The position numbers and the translations under genes are program-made. Below are positions 1-8,515 of a stretch of DNA of 64,000 nt, piece after piece. Source of the DNA: Streptomyces sp. CB02366 (GTDB taxonomy: Bacteria > Actinomycetota > Actinomycetes > Streptomycetales > Streptomycetaceae). Position 1 is the first letter of the stretch; the number at the start of each line of letters is the position of its first letter. The stretch is taken from assembly GCF_001905905.1 (NCBI RefSeq), contig NZ_LIVT01000007.1:1-64000 (forward strand), given 5' to 3'. A model generated the notes under the pieces. The model did not search any database, was not told where the DNA came from, and saw only the letters and a program-made list of their open reading frames with translations.

Positions 1-133
1 GGACCAGGTGCTCCGCCCAGTGTGCGACGACGATGAACAGGAACACGCGCAGGCCGAGTTGGTGGTGACGGGTGTTGACGGCGTCGAGCCCGCCGCGAAA
101 GGTGAGAGGTGACGTTCCGGTACTGATGGCCAT
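1..133 (-). CDS. N-terminus of an integral membrane protein (partial)
   Basis: Only the first 44 codons are inside the window; the rest lies to the left. The protein starts MAISTGTSPLTFRGGLDAVN and continues into a hydrophobic stretch (residues about 29-37, VFLFIVVAH) followed by WAEHLV, which looks like the first membrane helix of a polytopic membrane protein. The ATG at 131-133 has a good GGAGG ribosome site about 7 bases upstream, which fixes the start. The function is not recognisable from this fragment. Confidence 0.7.
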   Translation of the reverse strand, partial: MAISTGTSPLTFRGGLDAVNTRHHQLGLRVFLFIVVAHWAEHLV

Positions 134-554
134 GCCTGACCTCCACGGTCTGGGTGGGAGGGGAACAATCGCTCATCACACCAGTCCTGCCGCGTACGGG
201 CTTCTTCCAACGTGCTCTCTTTTTCCGGTGACCGTCCTGTTGACCGAGCAGCCGGTTGACGGCCCGCGGCGGGGCAGCCGCTTCCCCGGGAAGCCCCACG
301 GCAGTCCCTTGAAGCGGGGCATGACGGCCAAGACGCTGCCCCGCCCTGTGGCCATGGGGCCGTCGGCCCGCCGCACCGGCCCGGCCCGGATCGCGGGCCT
401 CGCGGCGGAGCGCGTCGGTCCGAATGTGTGACGGGGCATCAACTCTGGTCATTCATGGGTGACTTCTGGCCAAAAAGGTCTCCCGCGCAGCCCCCGGGAG
501 CTGACAGGGGCATTCCGGAAAGTCAGGATGCTCCGACATCCACAGGGGGGCGTC
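134..554. other. Divergent intergenic region
   Basis: This 420-base gap separates the reverse-strand membrane gene from the forward four-gene unit starting at 555 and should hold both promoters. Short reading frames here have poor codon bias and no ribosome sites, and I do not regard any as a gene. The AT-richest part, around 180-235 and 430-475, is the likeliest promoter area, but I cannot point to a convincing -35/-10 pair. Confidence 0.5.
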
Positions 555-2417
555 ATGAGCACTGCCGAGAGCGCACCGGCGACCGGACCTCGGGACGGGG
601 GGGAGCCGGACGCCGGAGCGGAACTGGCGCGGCGGGTCTTCACCGGCCAGGAGCGCTGGGGCTGGGAGTTCGTCCAGCCGCCCGCGCCCCCCGCACACCG
701 CGACGCCCAGCATCCGCCCGTCTACTCCGAACCCTCCGGCGACGAGGTCCGCGCCATGGAGGAACGCGCCCTGACCGCCCGGAAGAACAGGGGCACGGGC
801 TGCCTCCTCCTGCTCGCGGGCATCGTCGCCTACGCCGCCGGCGGCCCGTCCGCCGTCGTGATCGTCGTCCTCCTCCTCATCGTCCTCATGGCCGCGACCT
901 CTCCGGCCGCCAGGCTGGGAGCCGCCCGCCGCCGCCTGGAAGCCGCCCGCACCAGAGCCCAGCGGGACCACCAGCAGCGCCGGCGCGCCTGGCAGAGCCG
1001 GATCGACGCCCACCACGCGGAGCATCTGCGGCACAACGACACGCTGGACATCTGGTTCCCGCTCTCCCTCACCTCCGGTCCCAGCCGGATCGACGTGTTC
1101 GGCGGTACGGGCAACGGCTGGGCCAGCCTGCTCGCCACGGTCGGCGGGCCGCTCCTCGGCGGTGGCGCCCCGCTCGTCGTCCTGGACCTCACTCAGCAGG
1201 CCGTCGCCCTCGAACTCGCCGGCCTCGCCGCGCGCCGGGACATCGGCGTCGCCCACGTACCCATGCCCGGGGCCCTGCTCGACGCCGACCTGAGCGCGGA
1301 GTTCACTCCCGAAGAGCTGGCCGAGACCATGGCCGAGGCGCTGGGCACCATGCGGCCGCCCGGCGCGGACGTGGACCTCCACACCATCGACGTGGACCTC
1401 GTCCAGACCGTCGCGGAACTGCTCGAAGGCCCCGTCACCTTCGCCCGGCTCGCCGCCGGGCTGCGCGTCCTGCTCCGCGTCTACGATCCCGCCCCCGGCG
1501 CGCCCGGGCCGCTCAGCCCCACCGAAGTCGAGTCGATCACCCGGGCCGTCGACCTCCTGGGCCAGGGCGAGCGCGTCCAGAACGAACTGCGTTACGTCCG
1601 GGCGCAGACGGAACTGCTCACGCCGAGGGGGCGGGAGGCCGCCGTCCCCGGCGGCGGCCGCGCCGCGGACTGGTGGCGGCCCGGCGGACTGACGATCGTC
1701 ACGACCGAGGACTCCGTGCGGCGCCGCAAGGACCTCACCGACCGCTTCGTCTTCTTCCGGCTGGTCCACGCACTGCGCACCCGAGCCGTGGCGCACGGCT
1801 CGGGAACCCTCGTCGTCGCCGGAGCCGACCACCTCGGCCGTGACGCCCTGGAATCGATGGCGCGCGAGGCCCGCACGGCCGGTGTCCGGCTCGTGTTCCT
1901 GCTCGAACACCTGCGGGAGGGCACCGTCCAGGTCGCCGGCGGAGCGGACAGCGCGACGGTGTTCATGCGCATGGGCAACGGCGAGGAGGCCAAGGCCGCC
2001 GCGCAGTTCATCGGGCAGGAGCACAAGTTCCTCGTCAACCAGCTGACCCGGCAGGTCGGGGAGACCCTCACCGAGGGCCGCGGCAGCAGCTACGGCGGTC
2101 AAGGGGGTGTCTCGGACACGGACGGCACCACCTCCGGCAGCAGCTGGGGGAGCTCCAGCTCCTTCTCGACCTCCCTCTCGCGCAGCTGGCAGGACTCGAC
2201 CAACACCTCCACCGCCCGGTCCACGACGACCGGCGAGAACCTCAGCCGCGTCTACGAGTTCGCGATCGAACCCACCCAGCTCCAGGCCCTCCCGGTGACC
2301 GGCCTGGTCCTCGTGGAAACCGGGCCGGCGGGCCGACGCGTCGTGTTCGGGGACTGCAATCCCGGCATCAACTTCCTGCCCCGGCTCTCCACCCGCCCCC
2401 GCGCGGCCCTGACGTGA
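555..2417 (+). CDS. Membrane-anchored, degenerate VirD4/FtsK-like P-loop protein
   Basis: This 620-residue protein has a soluble N-terminus, two membrane helices (about 82-95 and 99-113), a basic helical stretch (118-150) and a large cytosolic domain. GGTGNGWAS at 183-191 followed by VVLDL at 208-212 sits where coupling ATPases of the VirD4/TraD/FtsK type carry Walker A and the next strand, but the GK(T/S) is missing. TLVVAGADHLG (418-428), RLVFLLEHL (445-453) and an MGNGEEAKAAAQFIG segment (about 472-486) resemble the later part of such ATPases. Residues 510-560 are a Ser/Gly/Thr-rich stretch before a final beta-rich tail. The ATG was chosen over an upstream in-frame start because of the G-rich ribosome site just before it. 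The gene overlaps the HerA-like ATPase gene by 4 bases (GTGA). The fold assignment is inference from motif order; the function is unknown. Confidence 0.7.
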   Translation: MSTAESAPATGPRDGGEPDAGAELARRVFTGQERWGWEFVQPPAPPAHRDAQHPPVYSEPSGDEVRAMEERALTARKNRGTGCLLLLAGIVAYAAGGPSAVVIVVLLLIVLMAATSPAARLGAARRRLEAARTRAQRDHQQRRRAWQSRIDAHHAEHLRHNDTLDIWFPLSLTSGPSRIDVFGGTGNGWASLLATVGGPLLGGGAPLVVLDLTQQAVALELAGLAARRDIGVAHVPMPGALLDADLSAEFTPEELAETMAEALGTMRPPGADVDLHTIDVDLVQTVAELLEGPVTFARLAAGLRVLLRVYDPAPGAPGPLSPTEVESITRAVDLLGQGERVQNELRYVRAQTELLTPRGREAAVPGGGRAADWWRPGGLTIVTTEDSVRRRKDLTDRFVFFRLVHALRTRAVAHGSGTLVVAGADHLGRDALESMAREARTAGVRLVFLLEHLREGTVQVAGGADSATVFMRMGNGEEAKAAAQFIGQEHKFLVNQLTRQVGETLTEGRGSSYGGQGGVSDTDGTTSGSSWGSSSSFSTSLSRSWQDSTNTSTARSTTTGENLSRVYEFAIEPTQLQALPVTGLVLVETGPAGRRVVFGDCNPGINFLPRLSTRPRAALT

Positions 2418-5400
2418 GCCCCGGCACCGGGGGCGCGACCCGACCCGCCGGACTCGGCGCGTACCGCTTCCACCGCCTGATCACCGTGCCCCGGCGGCCC
2501 GAGGACGGCCGTACGGAGGACCGTACGGCCGCCCAGCTCACCGCCGCCGTCACGGCGGCCCACGCCGTGCTCTCCGCGCCCCCGACCGGTGGGGAGCACC
2601 GCACGGCAGGTCTGGCCGCGGCATGGATACGCCCCGGCCGGCACCGGCCGCTGCACTTCCTGGTGGGCGGAGCGCCCGTCTTCCCGCCCGCGGGCGACGA
2701 GCCCGCCGCGGACGGGGCGCAGCGCCCCCTGCGCTACCCGCCCGGCTCCACCGCCCGCGACGTCCCGGCCGGCGAGACGGTCGCCCTGCTGGAACGGCTG
2801 CCCTTCTGGGTCCCCTGCCCCGGCTCCCACGACGTTCTGCGCCTGGGCGACGACGAGCGCGTCCTGCCGGGCGAACGCCGCGGTTCCTTCGACGACGCGG
2901 TCGCCCACCTCCCGGACGCCTTCGCCTGGCTCGTCCTGGCCGAGCCCGTCCCCTACGAGAGACTGGAACAGGAGCGCGCGGCACTCGCCGTCCAGCTGCC
3001 CCGGCTGCGCCAGCGCGAGAACTCCGCCGCCGACCGGGTGGCGGCCGACCGGGCCGAGGCCCGCTACCGCGAGCTGACCCGGGCCCTGGCCACCGGGGTG
3101 TGGGACGTGCGCGTGCTGGTCGGCGCCGAGCGGCCCGAGTCGGCGCTCGCCTCGGCGGCCCTGCTGTGCGGCGCCGGCGACCTCGACGAGCTGCCGTACG
3201 TGCTCGTACCGGCGCGGCGGCCGATGCCCTTCGCTGAGGCGCTGACCGCCGTCACGCCACGACCGGCGGCGGCCCCGGCCGCGGGCGCCGCCCGGCCGCC
3301 GGGCAGCGTGCCCTTCGTCGCCCCCGCCGAACTGGTCGCGGCACTGGCCCGGCCGCCCGCGCGGGAGCTTCCGGGCATCCGCACGGTGGCCCCGAACCGG
3401 TTCGACGTCACCTCCGACGACACCGGACACGACCCCGACGCCTTCCTGATCGGCGACATCCTCGACGAGGCCCTCCTGCCCGCCGGCCGGCTCCGCGTCT
3501 CCCGCTCCACCCTCAACCGGCACGCCTTCGTCTGCGGGGCGACCGGCTCGGGCAAGTCCCAGACGGTACGGAGCCTGCTCACCGCCCTGTCCACACACGA
3601 CCGGCCGGTCCCCTGGCTGGCGGTCGAGCCGGCGAAGGCCGAGTACGCGCGCATCGCCGGCCGCCTCGCCGCGGCGGGAGGACCCGAGCACGCCCGGCGC
3701 GTCACCGTGATCCGGCCCGGCGACGTGGACGTGGCCCCCGCCTCGCTCAACCCGCTGGAGCCGGAGCCGGGCTTTCCGCTGCAGAGCCACGTGGACCTCG
3801 TACGGGCCCTGTTCCTCGCGGCGTTCGAGGGGCACGAGCCCTTCCCGCAGGTGCTGTCACGGGCCCTGTCCCAGTGCTACACGGCCGCCGGATGGGACCT
3901 CGTCACCGGCGAACCGCGCCCGGCCCACAAGCCCAAGTACGTACTGGACGAGCCGGACGAGCCGCGGACGGCCCGCTACCCGACCCTGGGCGAACTCCAG
4001 GCCACCGCCCGCCAGGTCGTCGAGATGATCGGGTACGGCAAGGAGGTCACCGCCGACGTGCGGGGCTTCGTCGACGTCCGGATGGGCTCGCTCCGGGAGG
4101 GCGCGCCGGGCCGGTTCTTCGAGGGCGGCCACCCCCTGGACATCGGCGGGCTGCTCGCCGGGAACGTGGTCCTCGAACTGGAGACGATCACCAACGACCA
4201 GGACAAGGCCTTCCTCATCGGCGCCGTCCTCATCCGCCTGGTCGAGCACCTGCGGGTGCACCACGGCGCCGGCGGGGTCCCGCTGCGCCACGTCCTGGTG
4301 GTGGAGGAGGCGCACCGGCTCCTGAAGAACGTGGAGGACGGGCCGGCGGCGGCCGCCGTCGAACTCTTCGCCTCTCTGCTCGCGGAGATCCGGGCGTACG
4401 GCGAGGGCGTCGTGATCGTCGAGCAGATCCCCAGCAAGATCCTGCCCGACGTCATCAAGAACAGCGCGCTGAAGATCATGCACCGACTGCCTGCCGAGGA
4501 CGACCGGCGCGCGGTCGGCGCGACGATGAACCTCCAGCCCGAGCAGAGCGAGAACGTCGTCGCCCTGCCGCCCGGCCGGGCCGCCATCGCCGCGGACGGC
4601 ATGGACCGGCCCGTTCTGACGGCCATCCCGCACGGGGAGCACGCCGAGAGCGCCGAGGGCGCGTCGGTGAAGCCGCCGTTGCTCGGCAGCCGTAGCCCGC
4701 TGTGCGGGGCCTCCTGCCGCCGCGAGCCGTGCACCCTGCGCACGATGAACGACTCCCACCACCGAGCCGTGGAGCCCCTTCAACTGATCTGGACGGACGT
4801 GGCGGCCTCGGCCCAGGCGATGGGCAAGGACGCGCCGGGTCCGTCCGACCGGGTCCGGACCGCGTTGACGGCGCTCGCGGACCGCGACCTGGAATGCACC
4901 CTGGTGTACGGGGTGGAACGTGCGCTGTCCGCCCGCGAGTCCCTGATGCGCGACGAGGTCGATCCCGGCGACTTCGCCCGGCGCCTGCACACCGTGCTCC
5001 GCGCCGAGCTGCTGGGCACCGACCCGCCGGGCGGCGACCCGCGGCGCTACACGTACGCGAACTACCGGTTCCGGGATGTCATCCGGGCCGTCCACGCGGC
5101 CAAGGCCGCAGCTCCGGACGGCCCGCACACCTACCCGGAGCACGAGTCCCAGTGGGCCTCCCGGGGCCTGGTCCTGACCGGTACGTCGGCGACGGACCAC
5201 CGCCTCCAGATCCACGCCCTGCCGGGGTACCGGCAGGAGCGGGTCCATGCCCGGGTCGGGGACGTGGAACGCAGCGGGCTGCGCGACGCGGTGGCGGCGG
5301 TGACCGGCGGCACGACGGAGGAGCACGTCACGCGGGCGTTCGCGATGGCCTGCGCGGCGGGGCCGCGCCTGCGCGCGGTGGTGGCGGAGACGGCGACACG

Positions 5401-5443
5401 GGTGGCGCTGGAATGCGCCCGCGAGAAGGGAACCCGTCCATGA
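2414..5443 (+). CDS. HerA-like (DUF87-type) ATP-binding protein
   Basis: A 1009-residue P-loop ATPase. Walker A is GATGSGKS at residues 375-382 (Lys381) and Walker B is HVLVVEEAHRLLK with acidic residues 631-632. A run typical of HerA-like ATPases follows: VEQIPSKILPDVIKNSALK and HRLPAEDDRRAVG. Residues 1-340 are an uncharacterised N-terminal region. The last 230 or so residues, after a Cys-containing PLCGASCRREPC segment, form an extension I do not recognise. HerA-family proteins form hexameric rings that move DNA or polypeptide. The gene starts at a GTG overlapping the upstream membrane-protein gene and ends in an ATGA overlap with the downstream effector-like gene, so all are probably co-translated. 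The ATPase call is secure; its substrate is unknown. Confidence 0.9.
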   Translation: MSPGTGGATRPAGLGAYRFHRLITVPRRPEDGRTEDRTAAQLTAAVTAAHAVLSAPPTGGEHRTAGLAAAWIRPGRHRPLHFLVGGAPVFPPAGDEPAADGAQRPLRYPPGSTARDVPAGETVALLERLPFWVPCPGSHDVLRLGDDERVLPGERRGSFDDAVAHLPDAFAWLVLAEPVPYERLEQERAALAVQLPRLRQRENSAADRVAADRAEARYRELTRALATGVWDVRVLVGAERPESALASAALLCGAGDLDELPYVLVPARRPMPFAEALTAVTPRPAAAPAAGAARPPGSVPFVAPAELVAALARPPARELPGIRTVAPNRFDVTSDDTGHDPDAFLIGDILDEALLPAGRLRVSRSTLNRHAFVCGATGSGKSQTVRSLLTALSTHDRPVPWLAVEPAKAEYARIAGRLAAAGGPEHARRVTVIRPGDVDVAPASLNPLEPEPGFPLQSHVDLVRALFLAAFEGHEPFPQVLSRALSQCYTAAGWDLVTGEPRPAHKPKYVLDEPDEPRTARYPTLGELQATARQVVEMIGYGKEVTADVRGFVDVRMGSLREGAPGRFFEGGHPLDIGGLLAGNVVLELETITNDQDKAFLIGAVLIRLVEHLRVHHGAGGVPLRHVLVVEEAHRLLKNVEDGPAAAAVELFASLLAEIRAYGEGVVIVEQIPSKILPDVIKNSALKIMHRLPAEDDRRAVGATMNLQPEQSENVVALPPGRAAIAADGMDRPVLTAIPHGEHAESAEGASVKPPLLGSRSPLCGASCRREPCTLRTMNDSHHRAVEPLQLIWTDVAASAQAMGKDAPGPSDRVRTALTALADRDLECTLVYGVERALSARESLMRDEVDPGDFARRLHTVLRAELLGTDPPGGDPRRYTYANYRFRDVIRAVHAAKAAAPDGPHTYPEHESQWASRGLVLTGTSATDHRLQIHALPGYRQERVHARVGDVERSGLRDAVAAVTGGTTEEHVTRAFAMACAAGPRLRAVVAETATRVALECAREKGTRP

Positions 5444-7203
5444 GCGAACTCGGCGGCCCGGTCGACGTCCCGCCCCCGCCCCCGCCGCCCCCGCCCCCGG
5501 AGCCGCCGTCGGACGCGCCCCGCGACGGCGACGAACCGGGGGAGGCGGCGGGGGCGACGGACGCCGAAGCGGCAACGGACACGAACTCCGACGCGACCTC
5601 GGATACGAACCCCGCCACGCCCGCCGCCGAACAGTCGTTGGACGGCGACCACGTCCCGGACCCGCCGCCGGTGGACGCACCCCAGGAGGCCGAGCCGGGG
5701 AGCCCGACCGAAGCGCAGCCGCCGGCGGCCCCCCAGGAACCCACCACGCCCGGCGCCCCCGAGGACCCGGCCCCGCCCGAAACGGACGGCCCCACCCGCG
5801 ACCAGACCGAACCCCCCTCCCCGGAACCGACCGACAACCCACCGGAAGAGGCGGCTCCCGAGGAGCAGACCCCGGAGCAGCCGGAGTCCCGGAAACAGGA
5901 GTCAGAACCCGAACCGGAGCCGGGCCCTGACCCCGAACCCGAACCCGAACCGGAGCCGGACCCCGAGTCCGAATCCGAGTCCGAGCGGGAACCAGAACCC
6001 GAGAAACAACCCGAGCAGGAGCGGGAGCCGGAGCCCGAGCGGGAATCGGAGCGCGAACCGGAGCCAGAAGCGGAACCGGAGCGCGAACCGGAGCCAGAAG
6101 CGGAGCCCGAGCCGGAGGTTGGCCCGGACCCGGAACCGGAATCGAAGCCGGTGCCCGCCCCTGACCGGGAGCGCGACGCGGACGCCGGACCGGAATCCGA
6201 AGCCGAGCCGGAGCCGGCCGCGGAACAGGACCCCGAACCCGAAGGGGAACTCGGACGCGAACGCGAACTCCGACCCGACGCCGAACGCGAACCGCACTCC
6301 GAGGCCGAGCACGACGCTGCTCAGGACACGGCTGCGCAGGACACGCCCCCGCCCGATTCCGCGACCTCACCCGAAGCGGAACGCACGGACCACGACGACC
6401 CGACGGACGCCGACCAGCAGGCCGCGGAGACCGGAGGAGCTCCGGCCCCCGGCGACGAACTCGCCCAGACGGTGGGCACCGTGGCCGAAGGCACGGTCAA
6501 GGCCGGAGTGGCCGCGATTGGAGCCGGCGGTGTGGCCCTGATCAGGACCACGGTCGACGCGGCGGACAGGGCCACCGCGGGAGACCTCGTCGGCGCCCGC
6601 GCCGACGAGGTCTCCCAGGGCTTCACACCTGACCGCGACTCGGACGTCGAGGCGACTGGTGAGGAAGACGCACGTGCTGAGAGCCGGGCGGACGGTGATC
6701 AGCCGCCGGATTCCGACGATCCGATCGACGGGGGGACTCAAGCTGATGACGAGACCGCTGTTGACGGTGAGGGTGCACCGGAGGATCTGGAGGGTGAGGA
6801 TGCCGAAACGGCTGATGACGCAAGCGCCGCCGATTACGTTCTCCATGCGGAGCAGCGTGACTACATCGAAGGGCGACACTTCATGCCTGGGGCGGAGGAT
6901 TTCCCTGACAAGACCTATTTCACCATTCCTCGCGAGGGCTTGGACGAGGTCACGGCGTTGACCCTGGAGCAGGACCCCCAAGGAATCCCTAATACGTTGG
7001 GCAGAACGGGTACAATCCATCGTGCCGAAATGCCGGAATCCGTTGGCGACGAAGGATATATTGGCCGTGCTGGTGCGGCTCACGGAAATTATCCACTCGA
7101 TCACGTGGAGGTTATTATGAATGACCCGAATTACGTGACTGGTGAACATAGCGTTCGAGACGTATACCCCTGGAATCCGATTTATGGAGCGGAGCAGTCA
7201 TGA
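5440..7203 (+). CDS. Pro/Glu-rich stalk protein with a distinct C-terminal domain (candidate polymorphic toxin)
   Basis: The 587-residue protein begins with a polyproline run (residues 11-20), followed by about 300 residues rich in Pro, Glu, Asp and Arg with many EP dipeptides, no signal peptide and little expected fold. A Gly/Ala hydrophobic segment lies at about 350-371. From about residue 465 (DYVLHAEQRDYIEG) composition changes abruptly: the protein looks globular, with aromatic residues and a TGEHSVRDVYPWNPIYG ending, and the DNA becomes clearly less GC-rich. A long variable stalk, a compositionally foreign C-terminus and a small gene overlapping the stop codon (7200) are the usual layout of polymorphic toxins and their immunity genes. 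I do not recognise the C-terminal fold, so toxicity is inference. The ATG start overlaps the ATPase stop codon. Confidence 0.6.
   Translation: MSELGGPVDVPPPPPPPPPPEPPSDAPRDGDEPGEAAGATDAEAATDTNSDATSDTNPATPAAEQSLDGDHVPDPPPVDAPQEAEPGSPTEAQPPAAPQEPTTPGAPEDPAPPETDGPTRDQTEPPSPEPTDNPPEEAAPEEQTPEQPESRKQESEPEPEPGPDPEPEPEPEPDPESESESEREPEPEKQPEQEREPEPERESEREPEPEAEPEREPEPEAEPEPEVGPDPEPESKPVPAPDRERDADAGPESEAEPEPAAEQDPEPEGELGRERELRPDAEREPHSEAEHDAAQDTAAQDTPPPDSATSPEAERTDHDDPTDADQQAAETGGAPAPGDELAQTVGTVAEGTVKAGVAAIGAGGVALIRTTVDAADRATAGDLVGARADEVSQGFTPDRDSDVEATGEEDARAESRADGDQPPDSDDPIDGGTQADDETAVDGEGAPEDLEGEDAETADDASAADYVLHAEQRDYIEGRHFMPGAEDFPDKTYFTIPREGLDEVTALTLEQDPQGIPNTLGRTGTIHRAEMPESVGDEGYIGRAGAAHGNYPLDHVEVIMNDPNYVTGEHSVRDVYPWNPIYGAEQS
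5905..6270 (+). repeat. Low-complexity Glu-Pro-coding repeat
   Basis: Degenerate 6-base units (GAACCC, GAGCCG, GAACCG and variants) encode a near-continuous run of EP, SE and RE dipeptides in the stalk of the effector-like protein. The reverse strand stays open across it as an artefact of this composition. Such tracts expand and contract easily, so length is likely to differ between strains. Confidence 0.8.
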
Positions 7204-7757
7204 GTGAATCCGTTGTAATTTCTTACGTGCTCGGTGAAGGGGTGGGTGATGTTCCTCCCTCGCTTCCGAGTGACCAGTTGGCGATCCTGAACGCCGAAGA
7301 GTGGGTCGTCCGCGAGCGGTGGTTCCTCGGGTCGGTCGATGTTGAGTTCGGGGGCTCCGTATGGGGTTACAGGAAGACTCCGCTGCTCGACTTCGCATTG
7401 GCTCTCCGTTATGCGGTCAATATCCTGGCGGTCGACGGTGCCATTGAGTTCGATGCGGAGGGGGGCCCGAACCTTCGCCTGGAGCAGGTCGGTGACGCGG
7501 TGCGGGTGGTCGATACTCGCAGCGGAACGGAGGGGGAGTGCTCGTTCGTCGACCTGGTGGGATCTGCCGGTCGTTTCCTGCGCAGCCTTGTTGACGAGGT
7601 CACGAAGGCTCACCCTGATGTTCTCCTCAATGATGTGATTCGGACGGCTTTCCGGGAGTCGGGGGCGAGGCAGTTGAACCAGGAGGCGTTCGGGCGCTAT
7701 TCGCGCGCGGGGCAAATTCGGGGGAAACTCCTCAAGAGGCAGGCCTCTCAGGGGTGA
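7200..7757 (+). CDS. Small acidic cytosolic protein, candidate immunity protein
   Basis: A 185-residue protein with no signal peptide or membrane helix, starting in a 4-base overlap (ATGA) with the effector-like gene. It has alternating beta-like and helical segments: VVISYVLG, RWFLGSVDVEFGG, a LLDFALALRYAVNIL helix, then LRLEQVGDAVRVVDTR, and a basic C-terminus. I recognise no family with certainty. The pattern of a Leu-Leu-Asp-Phe-containing helix followed by a strand pair recurs in small actinobacterial proteins encoded next to toxins, to my recollection. Lower GC than surrounding genes matches the last 300 bases of the upstream gene, suggesting both arrived or were exchanged as one cassette. 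Immunity is inferred from position. Confidence 0.55.
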   Translation: MSESVVISYVLGEGVGDVPPSLPSDQLAILNAEEWVVRERWFLGSVDVEFGGSVWGYRKTPLLDFALALRYAVNILAVDGAIEFDAEGGPNLRLEQVGDAVRVVDTRSGTEGECSFVDLVGSAGRFLRSLVDEVTKAHPDVLLNDVIRTAFRESGARQLNQEAFGRYSRAGQIRGKLLKRQASQG

Positions 7758-7834
7758 ATTTCTGGTTCCGATCTTCGTCGCCCCGGGTGGTCAGACAGTG
7801 AGCATTTTCAGCGTTGACGCTCCGGGGTACGGAT

Positions 7835-8016
7835 ATGCTGAAGTCGGCGGCGATCTGCGCGCGTGTGTTGTGCCGGCGAAGGTGGGCCAGGCCGCCGAGG
7901 GCGCGCTGGTGGGGCGGGAGTTTGCAGCGGCGGCCGCCCTCACGGGTGGCGATGAGCATGGATACCCACTCGACCAGAGTATGGGGCAGGTCGAGTGCGG
8001 CAGAATAGGGGACCAA
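7835..8016 (-). pseudogene. 5' fragment of an IS5-like transposase gene
   Basis: Reading from a TTG at 8016, about 60 codons encode the start of a transposase of the IS5/IS112-like group: PYSAALDLPHTLVEWVSML, then TREGGRRCKLPPHQRALG, then LRRHNTRAQIAADFSIS, the helix-turn-helix end of that domain. The similarity stops near 7835 and the remaining frame is unrelated, so the catalytic part is gone. A GGAG lies just upstream of the TTG. Sequence at about 8035-8065 may contain the original IS end, but I cannot find the matching inverted repeat on the other side. The family is named from memory of the motif series. Confidence 0.6.
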
Positions 8017-8060
8017 CAGGGCTCCTGTACCGATGGGTTGAGACTTCGGACACCTCCCCC

Positions 8061-8515
8061 AACGGCACGGGAGCCCTGTGCGTTGCGGTCCTCATCCTGA
8101 CTCGGTCTGGGTCACTCGATCAGTGGCCACTCTGAAAGAGCTCACTTCCTACCCCTCGGTCATGCTGGGTGATTCCTCCGAGGAGCTGAAGCATTCCAGC
8201 CAGGGCTCCAGCTCCGAGGTGAGCATCGCCCTGCGCGACGAGACCGGCGACACGGGCCCCGGCGTGGAGAACGGCGCTGCCGCCTCCCACGGCACCGTAG
8301 CGGTCTTCCGCTGGAAGAGCGCCGAGGTGACCGACTGCCACATCCAGAAGCTGTCCTGGCCGTCTTCGACGTCTGGGGCCGTGGAGCTTCCGGTCCTCAT
8401 GGGCATAGCGGCAGGCCGTAGACCAGGCCCCCGGCGCCGTGCTGGAAGGTCGTGTCGAGGCCGTATTGCGCAGCCCTGAAGGGTGGAGATCGGCATCGGT
8501 GAGAACACGGGCCTG
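8061..8515. other. Intergenic region with a possible degenerate reading frame
   Basis: Between the transposase fragment and the UvrA-like gene the forward frame at about 8124-8400 has coding-like third positions (reading VATLKELTSYPSVML onward) but no credible start or ribosome site, and it ends in Arg-rich nonsense. A reverse frame reading LDTTFQHGAGGLVYGLPLCP at about 8405-8465 is also suggestive but very short. Both may be remnants of disrupted genes. I cannot assign either. Confidence 0.3.

Noticed and set aside
3857..6370. An 837-codon reverse frame rich in Arg, Pro and Val opposite the ATPase and EP-rich genes.
   Set aside because: It is an artefact of high GC and the EP repeat, has wrong codon bias, no ribosome site, and no recognisable domain.
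5440..7203. Assignment of the C-terminal domain to ADP-ribosyltransferase or nuclease toxin families.
   Set aside because: I could not find the R-S-E series, an H-N-H-like motif or other catalytic signature; naming a toxin class would be a guess.
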